DNA of 64,000 bases, taken from assembly GCF_030503895.2 (NCBI RefSeq), contig NZ_CP129970.2, positions 3,271,001 through 3,335,000 on the forward strand, written 5' to 3'. The first letter of the stretch is position 1. Every line of letters begins with the position of its first letter. The notes below the pieces were generated by a model, which was given only the letters and a program-made list of their open reading frames with translations, was not told the origin of the DNA and ran no database searches. A program made the translations under genes and the position numbers. This DNA comes from Marivirga arenosa. Its GTDB lineage: Bacteria; Bacteroidota; Bacteroidia; Cytophagales; Cyclobacteriaceae. Shown here one piece after another: positions 1 through 7,730 of the stretch.

Positions 1-29
1 TCTATTTAGTGTGTTTTTGTCAAAATTTA

Positions 30-857
30 TCATGAGTTTGTTTCATTAGCTTTTCTTACACCAGTTATTTCATATCTTCTAACATTACCTGTATTATCAT
101 TTGTTACCTTTGCATCTATTAATATTTTACCCGTCCATGACTCACCTGCATTGTGCATTGACCATGTTAGGTTGTTACTTTCTTTGTAGCTTAAATCTTT
201 TGAATTATTAAAAGGAATAGTTTTTTTAAGTTCATCATCATAGAATTTCCCATAGCCTGTAATAATATTATATTTGGTTACATTTCCTTTTATGTTTTCT
301 TTTTCACCAGAATCAACAATTGTAGATACGTGATCTAGTGTATCTTTATCAAATGTCATAATAGTACCCATTCTAGGTCGTTTAACTTCTATTTTCATTT
401 CACTGGAGTTAAGAATTGGTCTTTGGAATTGTGCTAATGGTTTTTCCAATGCATCTGCCATTTCCGATGGGAAAAGTTCATTTTCTTTAATGATTTTCTT
501 TGGAATTCTCTCTATTGGTTGTGGATCCTTTCCTGAGGTACCATACCAACTAAATCGTAGCATATCCCAGAATGCTGCACCAATAACACTGGAACCTATT
601 AACTGTACTGCAGGATCATCAAAAAAGACTGATACAAGTTCAATAAAAGAACCTTTTCTTGGAGGATGTAGATAAAATTTTGTATGTGGAATTGAGCTGG
701 TTCTACTTCTTATTTCTCCGTTTTTTAATAGTGCATTAGTTGAAATTGCTAAGGCCTTTGCAAGTCCGTGAATAGATGCTCCAGCATCGTATAAATTTAA
801 TTTGTGATTATCTGCATCACCTCCAGTATATCTAATATTTAATTTTACTTCATGCAT
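30..857 (-). CDS. Uncharacterised 275-aa cytosolic protein
   Basis: I do not recognise this protein with confidence. It begins with a short lysine-rich beta-like segment followed by YTGGDADNHKLNLYDAG (about residues 10-26) and a helix of the form LAKALAISTNALL. That opening reminds me of an uncharacterised family catalogued as DUF7946, but this is from memory. There is no signal peptide; the only clearly hydrophobic stretch is near residues 82-103 (VQLIGSSVIGAAFWDML) and looks too short and mixed for a certain membrane helix. The C-terminal third is rich in beta-type segments with many T, N and G residues. It stands alone on the minus strand, 277 bp from the toxin-antitoxin pair, and its stop lies 29 bases from the window edge, so a downstream partner could be outside the window. 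Confidence 0.75.
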   Translation of the reverse strand: MHEVKLNIRYTGGDADNHKLNLYDAGASIHGLAKALAISTNALLKNGEIRSRTSSIPHTKFYLHPPRKGSFIELVSVFFDDPAVQLIGSSVIGAAFWDMLRFSWYGTSGKDPQPIERIPKKIIKENELFPSEMADALEKPLAQFQRPILNSSEMKIEVKRPRMGTIMTFDKDTLDHVSTIVDSGEKENIKGNVTKYNIITGYGKFYDDELKKTIPFNNSKDLSYKESNNLTWSMHNAGESWTGKILIDAKVTNDNTGNVRRYEITGVRKANETNS

Positions 858-910
858 TTTGTTAGCTTTTATTTAGATTTGGGATTAATTCATTTCAATT
901 ATGTTAATAA

Positions 911-963
911 ATCAAAACCTCAAAATACTAACGGTGGGTACTTTGAAGGTTTTGGTTGTTGAT
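911..963. repeat. Dispersed inverted repeat, copy 1
   Basis: The arms AAAACCTCAAA (914-924) and TTTGAAGGTTTT (942-953) are complementary apart from one unpaired base, and the right arm is followed by GGTTGTTGAT. The string GGTTTTGGTTGTTGAT at 948-963 recurs exactly at 4945-4960, again on the right arm of an imperfect inverted repeat. Both copies lie roughly 30-110 bp upstream of the start of a minus-strand gene. It may be a mobile or regulatory repeat; its function is unknown. Confidence 0.45.
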
Positions 964-1134
964 GAAATGTAAATATAGAAGAACCGTTCTAAAATTCAGC
1001 ATAATAATAGTACTATTCATCGAAAATATTTAATTATGAATTAAGAATGAGGAATTAAAAATTGGGAAATTGGTGTGGAGGTGTTGTTTGATTTTGCAAG
1101 GGGTGGGAGCTTAGCAATAGTTAAAACTTGTGTC

Positions 1135-1440
1135 TCAAAGATATTCGTTCTTTTCAGAATCCTGACGACTGTCCCAAAAATTTAAAATCACTAATTCCTT
1201 TGCACAGATCTCATAAATAATTTGAAAATTTTTCATGAATGTTTTCGAGTGAACATTTTTGTCAGGGTAATTCGTTTTTTTACCAATATTAGGATTGAAG
1301 ACTATAAGCTTCAGTATGCTTTTGAGATGTTTGCGAATTTTTCTGCTGTAAGTCTTAGATTTATTTCTTTTGTTCCAATATTGAATAATGTCCTCTAATT
1401 GTTTTTTGGAAGTGTTTGCCCAAATTATTCTTCTAGCCAT
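1135..1440 (-). CDS. RelE/ParE-family toxin of a type II toxin-antitoxin pair
   Basis: This 101-aa basic protein has the size and outline of the RelE/ParE superfamily. It opens with IIWANTSKKQLEDIIQYW, which matches the usual beta strand plus first helix (xxxWTxxAxxDLxxIxxYW). A central helix pair rich in K and R follows (KIRKHLKSILKLI), then a NPNIGKKTN turn and terminal beta strands containing FQIIYEI and LVILNFWDSRQD, the last matching the usual closing strand with the FxxxR end. Members either cut ribosome-bound mRNA (RelE) or poison gyrase (ParE); the sequence alone does not decide which. Its start overlaps the end of the upstream antitoxin gene by 16 bp, the common antitoxin-first order with translational coupling. 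The alternative is an inactive remnant, but no lesion is visible. Confidence 0.85.
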   Translation of the reverse strand: MARRIIWANTSKKQLEDIIQYWNKRNKSKTYSRKIRKHLKSILKLIVFNPNIGKKTNYPDKNVHSKTFMKNFQIIYEICAKELVILNFWDSRQDSEKNEYL

Positions 1441-1652
1441 TGATCTAACTCATCATCAATTTGTTCTTGTGTGAAATACTTGCCTTCTCCCACTTCTTTT
1501 TGTGCTTTCTTGATAGATTCAATTTGCATGTCGCTCAATTGAATAATGTCATTTCGATCTTTATCACTTAAAATTTGATATATCTCTTCCAATAATTCCT
1601 TGTCTTTGGAATTTCTGATTTCCTCAATAAGCTTTTCTTTTAAATTTGCCAT
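1425..1652 (-). CDS. Antitoxin partner of the RelE/ParE-type toxin
   Basis: This 75-aa acidic, helical protein precedes and overlaps the toxin gene. It has an N-terminal dimerisation-like helix region (LKEKLIEEIRNSKDKELLEEIYQIL when read in two parts), a middle segment DIIQLSDMQIESIKKAQKEV, and a C-terminal tail GKYFTQEQIDDELDQWLEE. The tail resembles the segment that wraps the toxin in short Bacteroidota antitoxins. No clear ribbon-helix-helix or AbrB signature can be seen, so the DNA-binding type is uncertain. The assignment rests mostly on size, charge, order and overlap with the toxin. A 9-bp direct repeat 37 and 74 bp upstream is a candidate operator. Confidence 0.75.
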   Translation of the reverse strand: MANLKEKLIEEIRNSKDKELLEEIYQILSDKDRNDIIQLSDMQIESIKKAQKEVGEGKYFTQEQIDDELDQWLEE

Positions 1653-1688
1653 AAGTATAAATTTAATGAATATTCTTAACTAGAAAAA

Positions 1689-1734
1689 TAGCGTTCTAGT
1701 TCTTCTATTATTATTTAAGTCTTTTTAGCGTTCT
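1689..1734 (-). promoter_or_regulatory. Candidate toxin-antitoxin operator (9-bp direct repeat)
   Basis: The 9-mer TAGCGTTCT occurs at 1689-1697 and again at 1726-1734, upstream of the antitoxin start at 1652. On the minus strand the proximal copy (AGAACGCTA) runs straight into TATTTTTC, one mismatch from the Bacteroidota -7 element TAnnTTTG. A repeat overlapping the promoter is what an autorepressing antitoxin would need. This is inference from position only. Confidence 0.35.
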
Positions 1735-1751
1735 CCTAATTATAATTATTT

Positions 1752-2564
1752 CTAATCCTTAAACTCTGGACTTCTCTTTTCTCTACTCGCTTTAAAAGCT
1801 TCACTTAAATCATCCGATAGGAGCATAGCAGCATTCCAGGCGGCCATATAATTCAAAGAATCCTCAACAGAATGATCTCGGCTGTATTTTAATACTTCTT
1901 TGGTGCCTCTAATCGATAAGGGTGATTTGGAAGCAATAGTGCAGGCTAGTTTGGTTACGCTTTCTAAAAGTTCATCTTTTGAGAAATAGGTTTGGTTGAC
2001 CAAGCCAATTGCTTTGGCTTCTTTGCCATGCACTTTTCGTCCTGTATAGGCCATTTCGCAAACCATTCCTGGTGATATTAATTTGGGTAATCGCTGTAAA
2101 GTGCCTAAATCGGCTACCATGCCTAAATCAATTTCTTTAATGGTGAAATAGGCATCCTCTGTACAATAGCGCATATCACATGCGGCTACAATATCCACGC
2201 CTCCGCCTATGCAACCGCCATGTACGGCTGCCAGTACGGGTTTCTTGCATTTTTCTATGGCATTTACGGCTTCTTGAAGGGTCAACACTAAGCTTCTTAT
2301 TGCTTCGCTTCTTCTTCCTGCACACTCTATTTTCTGATATTCACCCACTGACATCAAGAGTTCTAAATCGATGCCCGCGCAAAAGTTTTTGCCTTCTCCT
2401 ACTAATACTATGGCGCGAACTTCTGACTGTTCGGATAGGCTATTGAATATCTCCTTCATTTCTGTCCAAGCCGGCATATGCAGAGCATTTGATTTTTCTG
2501 CTCGGTTAAAGGCTACTGTAGCTACTTTATTTTTAATCTCTACCTTGAAATATTGATAGTCCAT
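1752..2564 (-). CDS. Delta3,5-Delta2,4-dienoyl-CoA isomerase-like crotonase
   Basis: This is a 270-aa crotonase-fold protein. The oxyanion-hole segments are FCAGIDLELL (residues 61-70) and HGGCIGGGVDIVAACD (115-130). Three acidic residues, D124, E144 and D152, have exactly the spacing of the catalytic Asp176, Glu196 and Asp204 of rat ECH1, and the surrounding KEIDLGMVADLGTLQRLPK is nearly the ECH1 signature. This favours dienoyl-CoA isomerase over plain enoyl-CoA hydratase, which would carry two glutamates instead. The role would be removing misplaced double bonds in beta-oxidation of unsaturated fatty acids, in the cytosol. The gene stands alone, followed by the toxin-antitoxin pair and preceded by a repeat region. 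Length is normal for the family. Confidence 0.85.
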   Translation of the reverse strand: MDYQYFKVEIKNKVATVAFNRAEKSNALHMPAWTEMKEIFNSLSEQSEVRAIVLVGEGKNFCAGIDLELLMSVGEYQKIECAGRRSEAIRSLVLTLQEAVNAIEKCKKPVLAAVHGGCIGGGVDIVAACDMRYCTEDAYFTIKEIDLGMVADLGTLQRLPKLISPGMVCEMAYTGRKVHGKEAKAIGLVNQTYFSKDELLESVTKLACTIASKSPLSIRGTKEVLKYSRDHSVEDSLNYMAAWNAAMLLSDDLSEAFKASREKRSPEFKD

Positions 2565-2612
2565 AGTGTTTTGCTTTTAGGTATTGGTTTAAAATTAGGG
2601 AATTGTTGCTGA

Positions 2613-2747
2613 TTTTCTTTTTGCTTGTACAAAAAGAAACAAAAATACAAGAAAGTTTAAAGCTACTACCCGCTATGCCAGCGCTGGCCCGCTAAACTTT
2701 CGTCCCGCCCGCTTTTCCGAATGCTTCGGAAGTGGGGGAGTTAGCTA
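2613..2747. repeat. Repeat A, copy 1 (135 bp)
   Basis: This 135-bp block begins TTTTCTTTTTG and contains TGTACAAAAAGAAACAAAAA and a GC-rich tail. It recurs with a few substitutions at 3516-3650. The tail has the hairpin TTCCGAA-TGC-TTCGGAA (2716-2732). The same GC-rich tail closes each unit of the neighbouring tandem repeat B. It carries no gene; short open frames through it are accidental. Confidence 0.8.
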
Positions 2748-2748
2748 G

Positions 2749-3448
2749 GATATTTCTTTTTTTGTAACTGATAATTCAAAGCTTCATTGCGAATGAAGTG
2801 AAGCAATCTGTTTTATTTAATACAAATTTTAGTTAAAGGTGTCATTCCTGACTTTATTAGGAATCTTTTGGTTTTGCTTATTGAAAATGATCTATCTCAT
2901 ACTTTTTCCAATGATGAAAAAGTATGCAAAAAATCTAAGCAAAATGATGCTCCCACATCGCATGTCATCGTCTGCCCGCCATTTTGCTATTCTCGCCCGC
3001 TTTTCCGCTTAGGCGGAAGTGGGGGATTTAGCTAAGATATTTCTTTTTTTGTAACTGATAACTCAAAGCGTCATTGCGGACGCAGTGAGCCAATCTGTTT
3101 TATTCGGTGCAAATGTTCGTTAAGGGCGTCATTCCTGACTTGATCAGGAATCTCTTAGTTTTGCTTATTGAAAATGATCTATTTCATACCTTTTCCAATG
3201 ATGAAAAAGTATGCAAAAAATCTAAGCAAAATGATGCTCCCACATCGCATGCCATCGTCTGCCCGCCATTTTGCTATTCCCACCCGCTTTTCCGAATGCT
3301 TCGGAAGTGGTGAAGTTACCTAGGATATTTCTTTTTTTGTAACTGATAACTCGAAGTGTCATTGCGAATGAAGTGAAGCAATCTGTTTTATTTAGTGCAA
3401 ATTTTAGTTAAGGGCGTCATTCCTGACTTGATCAGGAATCTTTTGGTT
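2749..3448. repeat. Tandem repeat B: two full 287-288-bp units plus a partial third
   Basis: Unit 1 spans 2749-3035, unit 2 spans 3036-3323, and a third breaks off at 3448. Each starts GATATTTCTTTTTTTGTAAC and contains three small inverted repeats: one based on ATTGC...GCAAT (for example 2787-2808), one on ATTCCTGA-CTTGA-TCAGGAAT (3130-3150 and 3420-3440), and a tail hairpin. The tail stem changes in a compensated way, TTCCGAA/TTCGGAA in most copies but TTCCGC/GCGGAA in unit 1 (3002-3017). With the flanking A copies this fills the gene-free interval 2565-3721; I see no protein gene there. It looks like nested REP/MITE-type elements amplified in tandem. Confidence 0.8.
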
Positions 3449-3515
3449 GCGCTTGCTATACTTAAAGTTTATCGTACTTTTCTGTCAGGAAAAAGAGAAT
3501 ATATAATGCTCTTTC

Positions 3516-3650
3516 TTTTCTTTTTGTTTGTACAAAAAGAAACAAAAATACAAGAAAGTTTAAAGCTACTACCCGCTAATCCAGCGCTGGCCCGCTAAAC
3601 TTTCGTCCCGCCCGCTTTTCCGAATTCTTCGGAAGTGGGGGAGTTAGCTA
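3516..3650. repeat. Repeat A, copy 2 (135 bp)
   Basis: This is the second copy of the block at 2613-2747, in the same orientation and of equal length, ending in TTCCGAA-TTC-TTCGGAA and GTGGGGGAGTTAGCTA. The two A copies bracket the tandem B array, giving the order A-B-B-partial B-A. Confidence 0.8.
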
Positions 3651-3721
3651 TGTTATATTATAAAATACGGTTATGCTATTATTTTGCCTTAAATTGCAAT
3701 TCATTTCAAAATTAAGAAATC

Positions 3722-3919
3722 ATGCCAGACGGTAGAAATAGAAAAGATATTCAAATAGGAGCGGAGGTAGCCATAGTGATGAAAGAAGATCAGCGTACCG
3801 GTGATCTAACTGATGGCTTCGTGGAGAAAATCCTTACTAAATCCTCCTTTCACCCTCATGGGATTAAAGTCCGCCTAGAGACGGGAGAGGTTGGGAGAGT
3901 GAAGGAGATTTTAGAATAA
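3722..3919 (+). CDS. ywbE: YwbE family protein
   Basis: This 65-aa protein matches the small YwbE (DUF2196) family over its full length. It shows the family's RNRKDIQIGAEVAIV opening, the KEDQRTGDLTDGFV middle and the nearly invariant FHPHGIKVRLETGEVGRVK end. The fold is expected to be a small beta barrel of the KOW/SH3 kind, and the biochemical role is unknown. The gene stands alone 70 bp after the repeat cluster. The ATG start follows AATTAAGAAATC, and its MPDGRNRKDI N-terminus aligns with family members, so the start is secure. Confidence 0.9.
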   Translation: MPDGRNRKDIQIGAEVAIVMKEDQRTGDLTDGFVEKILTKSSFHPHGIKVRLETGEVGRVKEILE

Positions 3920-4005
3920 TGATTTATTTTTTAGGTTTAAATTTGATCAAAATGTAAGAATTATAAAAATGTTATTAGCTAATAAGATTATATGTTTTTA
4001 AAATA

Positions 4006-4875
4006 CTAATTCTTATCTCCAATTAATATTTGATTTATCTTTATACCGACACCTACCACAAATTGAGGTTTCAGCTGCGTTTCTTGATTTGTTAGATTAA
4101 TAGGAAATGTATAACCTATATAAGCATATCCACCTAAATCAATTAAGCCCCCTATCGAAAAATCCTGCAAAAGATATGTACTGCCTTGATCTTCATTTTC
4201 TTGTACAGAGGTTAGGGTGTAGTTTAGTATACCTGATATCCCAAAATAAAAATCTTGTGAAATATTATATTTTCCGCCTAATCCTAGTCCTATTGGCATA
4301 GCAGTAAACATTACACCGTTATCACTTCTTTGAAAGCTCGTTGAGTACATATTTGTTGGAAACCAAATTCCAAGTTTATTATTTAGAAAATTATATCCTT
4401 GCCAACCATTTATATATTTAAACCATTTAGTAAAACTAAGTCCAGTATGGGTATTTACCTCAACCTTAATTTTTGAGCCATTTTTTGGTTCATCCCCTAA
4501 ATACTCTTTTAATGATATTTTAATATAATTTTGACTATAATCTATATCAGTAATTGTTTTACTAAATACTTTTACTGACGAGATGTTAGCTTGATTTAGT
4601 TTAATTAATTCATTATTATCGTAGAATTTAATAATTAAATTATGACTTGAAACTGCGCTGTGATCAAATTCGAATGATAGTAAATCAAGTTTATTTTTGT
4701 CACTTTGTAAAACAGTGAAATATGTTGAATCTTCTTTATTTAAAGGTTGATTTAATACAATTTTTTGAAGGACAAAGTCACGTTTTACTAAAACTATTTC
4801 ACAAGTTACTTGACCAAAACTAGATGAGACATTAATAATGAAATAATACAAGATTATGTAGATAAATTTTTTCAT
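4006..4875 (-). CDS. Exported, probably outer-membrane beta-barrel protein
   Basis: This 289-aa protein has a clear signal peptide: MKKFIYIILYYFIIN, then VSSSFGQ, with cleavage likely after FGQ or just before it. The N-terminal half (about residues 25-150) is beta-rich without a family signature. The second half alternates aromatic/hydrophobic and polar residues and is glycine-rich (for example MPIGLGLGGKYNISQDFYFG and GGLIDLGGYAYIGYTFP). This is typical of a small Bacteroidota outer-membrane barrel; it ends FVVGVGIKINQILIGDKN. I do not recognise a specific family. It is monocistronic, transcribed away from the DUF1573 gene, with an inverted repeat just upstream of its start. Confidence 0.7.
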   Translation of the reverse strand: MKKFIYIILYYFIINVSSSFGQVTCEIVLVKRDFVLQKIVLNQPLNKEDSTYFTVLQSDKNKLDLLSFEFDHSAVSSHNLIIKFYDNNELIKLNQANISSVKVFSKTITDIDYSQNYIKISLKEYLGDEPKNGSKIKVEVNTHTGLSFTKWFKYINGWQGYNFLNNKLGIWFPTNMYSTSFQRSDNGVMFTAMPIGLGLGGKYNISQDFYFGISGILNYTLTSVQENEDQGSTYLLQDFSIGGLIDLGGYAYIGYTFPINLTNQETQLKPQFVVGVGIKINQILIGDKN

Positions 4876-4904
4876 TTCTTTTGATTTTGGTTAAAAATTA
4901 CCAT

Positions 4905-4960
4905 CCAAAAACCACCAAAATGAATATGAGGAATTCGACTTTGGGGTTTTGGTTGTTGAT
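4905..4960. repeat. Dispersed inverted repeat, copy 2
   Basis: The left arm CCAAAAACCACCAAA (4905-4919) faces the right arm TTTGGGGTTTTGG (4940-4952), complementary with two bulges. The right arm then runs into TTGTTGAT. The 16 bases 4945-4960 are identical to 948-963. It lies 30-85 bp upstream of the start of the minus-strand gene ending at 4875. Confidence 0.45.
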
Positions 4961-5101
4961 TAATTACAATTGTAATATTGAAAGAAATGGTATGAATTCA
5001 AAAGGAAGAGTGAAATAAAAACTAAAAATACCTATAAATAGGTATGCATCAGCTTTACTTTTGGCAGTAAAGTGATGCATTTTAAATTGAAGTGATGAAA
5101 A

Positions 5102-6205
5102 TTATTTGTCGCGTACGTAGGCTTTAATGATCAAATCCTGAGTGGGAGCAGTAGGATCGTTCGTAAATAGTGTAATCCTTTTGATTTGGGTTCCTCTTCT
5201 GCCTGTAGAATTGAATAATACTTTTATCTCGCCTAACTCTCCTGCTGCATAATCCATTTTGCTCAATTCTGATATGGTACAACCACAGGTCGTTTTGGTT
5301 TTTCGAATATTTAAAGAGTCTTTGCCGGTATTGGTAAATTGAAACACATGAGTCATTTGATCCCCTTCATCGATATGCCCGAAATCATATTCCATGGTTT
5401 CAAATGCAATATGCGGGGCTTGTGACAGTTGTTCCTCAGTCATAGGAGGAAAGTATTCATTAATCGTAGCCACCACATTAAGGGCTTTATTGCTATTTTC
5501 CAGTTCATCAGTAAAAATGGTTAACGGATCATTTACAAAACCCAATTCATTTCTCATCTTAGGCATATAAGTCACCTCAATTTCCTTGGCTTCCTTTGGT
5601 GGAATCATAACAGGAGTTTTGCTTACCGATATAAAGTCAGCTGACACAAAGCGATCTAATATGTTGATGGTGTCTTCAGATTGATTATAGAATTCGACTG
5701 TTTTTGAGATGGGTTTCTCAGTAGTGATATTACCAAAATTGATGAATTTACTTTTCATTCGAATTCCACCTATTTCAGTTGCATATTCATCTTCAATGCT
5801 CTTTAGCTTAGGCTTTACATATCCCGATATTCTCAAAATCTTAGTAGAAGGCTGACCTGTAGTTCTAATGGTTACCGTTTTGTTAAATTTACCTGGTCTG
5901 TTTAATGGATTATAGGCAACTTCAATCTTACCGCTATCGCCTGGCATCAAAACATCCTTTTCCCAATAAGGGGTTGTACATCCGCAAGAGGCTCTAACGG
6001 AAGTAAGACGTATAGAATCCGGACTAGAATTTACAAATTTAAAGGTGTATTTAGCCATTCCACTCGCTTCTTCAATAGTACCAAAATCGTGGGCTTCATC
6101 TACGAATGTGATTTTACCTTTATTATTTTGTGCGAAGACCGCAATGTGGATAAAAAATAGAAAAACTATCGCAAGGGTACTTTTAAACAAATGGATATTC
6201 TTCAT
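5102..6205 (-). CDS. Exported protein with two DUF1573 domains
   Basis: The protein has 367 residues with a signal peptide (STLAIVFLFFIHIAVFAQ). Two DUF1573 domains are visible, each starting with an HDFGTI/YDFGHI-type strand (HDFGTIEEASG near residue 40 and YDFGHIDEGD near 273). Each carries the hallmark cysteine pair, RASCGCTTPYW in the first and KTTCGCTISELSK in the second. The fold is an immunoglobulin-like (ASH/MSP-type) beta sandwich, and the region between has a third, cysteine-free unit. The domain is very common in Bacteroidota exported proteins and its role is not established. The gene is divergent from doxX-trpS. The CGC pairs suggest metal or disulfide chemistry in the periplasm, but that is inference. 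Confidence 0.85.
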   Translation of the reverse strand: MKNIHLFKSTLAIVFLFFIHIAVFAQNNKGKITFVDEAHDFGTIEEASGMAKYTFKFVNSSPDSIRLTSVRASCGCTTPYWEKDVLMPGDSGKIEVAYNPLNRPGKFNKTVTIRTTGQPSTKILRISGYVKPKLKSIEDEYATEIGGIRMKSKFINFGNITTEKPISKTVEFYNQSEDTINILDRFVSADFISVSKTPVMIPPKEAKEIEVTYMPKMRNELGFVNDPLTIFTDELENSNKALNVVATINEYFPPMTEEQLSQAPHIAFETMEYDFGHIDEGDQMTHVFQFTNTGKDSLNIRKTKTTCGCTISELSKMDYAAGELGEIKVLFNSTGRRGTQIKRITLFTNDPTAPTQDLIIKAYVRDK

Positions 6206-6323
6206 AAATTCGTTTTTTGGTTAAGCCAAGATATATAATTCTTTCTTCATTTGAGGAATCATTTTTTATGGATTTTATATGAAGTGAGAAAAATTAAATT
6301 TAAAATTTAATAAGTTATTTAAA

Positions 6324-6710
6324 ATGCCTTTCAAAAACATAAGTCTATTAATTTTAAGGTTAGCAGGAGGATTGATGATGCTGACCCACGGTTATCCTAA
6401 ATTCATGAAGTTATTAAATGGTGATTTTAGCTTTGCTGATCCTATTGGCTTAGGAGAAGAAGTTAGCTTAATTGCTACGGTTTTTGCTGAATTTGTATGT
6501 GCAATATTAGTAGCTTTGGGACTTTATACTCGTTTGGCAAGTGTACCTGTTTTATTCACCATGTTAGTGGCCGCTTTAATCGTTCATGGTGGTGATCCCT
6601 TTGCCAAGCAAGAATTAGGCTTAATGTATGCTTCAATATTTGCAGTAACGGCTTTAAATGGTGGGGGCGATTTCAGTTTAGATAAAATAATTAGAAAGAA
6701 AAATAAATAA
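6324..6710 (+). CDS. DoxX family membrane protein
   Basis: This 128-aa inner-membrane protein has four hydrophobic helices and the DoxX pattern: LLILRLAGGLMMLTHGYPK in helix 1, then EEVSLIATVFAEFVCAILVALG and a terminal helix before a lysine tail. The conserved GxxxxxHGxxK motif at the end of helix 1 is present. DoxX proteins are linked to quinone or thiosulfate oxidation and redox stress, but the role of most single-domain members is unknown. The stop is one base before the trpS start, so the two are almost certainly co-transcribed. The start ATG gives MPFKNISLLILRL, typical for the family. Confidence 0.85.
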   Translation: MPFKNISLLILRLAGGLMMLTHGYPKFMKLLNGDFSFADPIGLGEEVSLIATVFAEFVCAILVALGLYTRLASVPVLFTMLVAALIVHGGDPFAKQELGLMYASIFAVTALNGGGDFSLDKIIRKKNK

Positions 6711-6711
6711 A

Positions 6712-7680
6712 ATGTCAAGAATATTAACCGGTATTCAGAGTTCAGGAAAACCACATTTGGGTAATTTATTAGGCGCAATCATTCCTGCCATAAAATTATC
6801 ACAAGATCCAAAAAACGAAAGTTTCTTTTTCATAGCAGACCTTCATTCTTTAACGACTATAAAAGATGCTGAAGTCAGAAAGGACAATGTTAATGCAGTT
6901 GCCGCTGCTTGGTTAGCTTTTGGCTTTGATACGGACAAAAATTTATTTTACAGACAGTCGATGGTACCGCAGGTAACGGAGCTCAATTGGTATATGAGCT
7001 GTTATACGCCATTTCCAATGTTGGCTAATGCCCATTCTTTCAAAGATAAATCCGATCGTTTGTCGGATGTAAACGCGGGGCTATTCACCTATCCGGTTTT
7101 AATGGCATGCGATATCATTTTATACGATGCGGATATAGTTCCGGTAGGGAAGGACCAAAAGCAGCATCTTGAAATGACCCGTGATATTGCCAGTGGATTT
7201 AATCACCGATATGGAGATGTATTTGTATTGCCAGAGGCTAGAATCGATGAGCAAATCATGACCATTCCAGGAACGGATGGACAAAAAATGAGTAAATCAT
7301 ACGGAAATACGATTGATATTTTCCAGACTGATAAGAAGCTTAGAAAGAATGTAATGAAGATTGTTACAGACTCTACGCCAATGGAGGAGCCTAAAAATCC
7401 GGATACATGCAATGTTTTTAACATTTATAGGTTATTAGCTTCAGACGATCAAACTGCAGAAATGCGTCAAAATTATGAAGGTGGAAATTATGGTTATGGA
7501 CATGCCAAGCAAGCCTTATATGAATTGATCGTAGAGAAATATTCAAAAGAAAGAGAGCTTTATAACCACTATATGGATAACCTTGATGAGCTGCACAAAA
7601 AGCTTGAAAAAGGAGAAGCCAAAGCAGCAGAAATTGCAGATAAAACATTAGCTAGAGTTAGGAAAGTCTTAGGATTTTAA
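6712..7680 (+). CDS. trpS: Tryptophan--tRNA ligase
   Basis: This is a 322-aa class I aminoacyl-tRNA synthetase. The N-terminal ATP-binding segment is TGIQSSGKPHLGNLLGA (the HIGH-type motif in the form PHLGN). FFFIADLHSLTT follows, then the tryptophan-site region around MACDIILYDADIVPVGKDQ, and the KMSKS loop is intact at residues 192-196 (QKMSKSYGN). The length is normal for a bacterial TrpRS. It charges tRNA-Trp in the cytosol. It begins one base after the doxX stop and ends before a hairpin-rich intergenic region. No T-box or leader peptide is visible upstream; with doxX in front, expression probably comes from the doxX promoter. Confidence 0.96.
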   Translation: MSRILTGIQSSGKPHLGNLLGAIIPAIKLSQDPKNESFFFIADLHSLTTIKDAEVRKDNVNAVAAAWLAFGFDTDKNLFYRQSMVPQVTELNWYMSCYTPFPMLANAHSFKDKSDRLSDVNAGLFTYPVLMACDIILYDADIVPVGKDQKQHLEMTRDIASGFNHRYGDVFVLPEARIDEQIMTIPGTDGQKMSKSYGNTIDIFQTDKKLRKNVMKIVTDSTPMEEPKNPDTCNVFNIYRLLASDDQTAEMRQNYEGGNYGYGHAKQALYELIVEKYSKERELYNHYMDNLDELHKKLEKGEAKAAEIADKTLARVRKVLGF

Positions 7681-7730
7681 AGAAGAATCTAGATTCTATA
7701 GTCTAGATACAAGAAAAAAAATTTAAGAAA

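Noticed and set aside
1031-1064. AT-rich words resembling AATTATGAATTAAGAATGAGG
   Set aside because: This looks like low-complexity intergenic sequence; no second clear copy is found in the window, so it is not listed as a repeat.
3107-3598. Two short plus-strand open frames encoding VIPDLIRNL-type peptides
   Set aside because: They lie wholly within tandem repeat B and repeat A, repeat the same peptide, and have no codon or family support; they are repeat DNA, not genes.
1-3700. Genomic island or prophage remnant
   Set aside because: A toxin-antitoxin pair, one unknown gene and repeats are suggestive, but there is no integrase, transposase, phage gene or attachment site.
6624-6712. A leader peptide or T-box controlling trpS
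   Set aside because: trpS starts one base after doxX; there is no space for a leader, no tryptophan-rich peptide and no T-box-like sequence.
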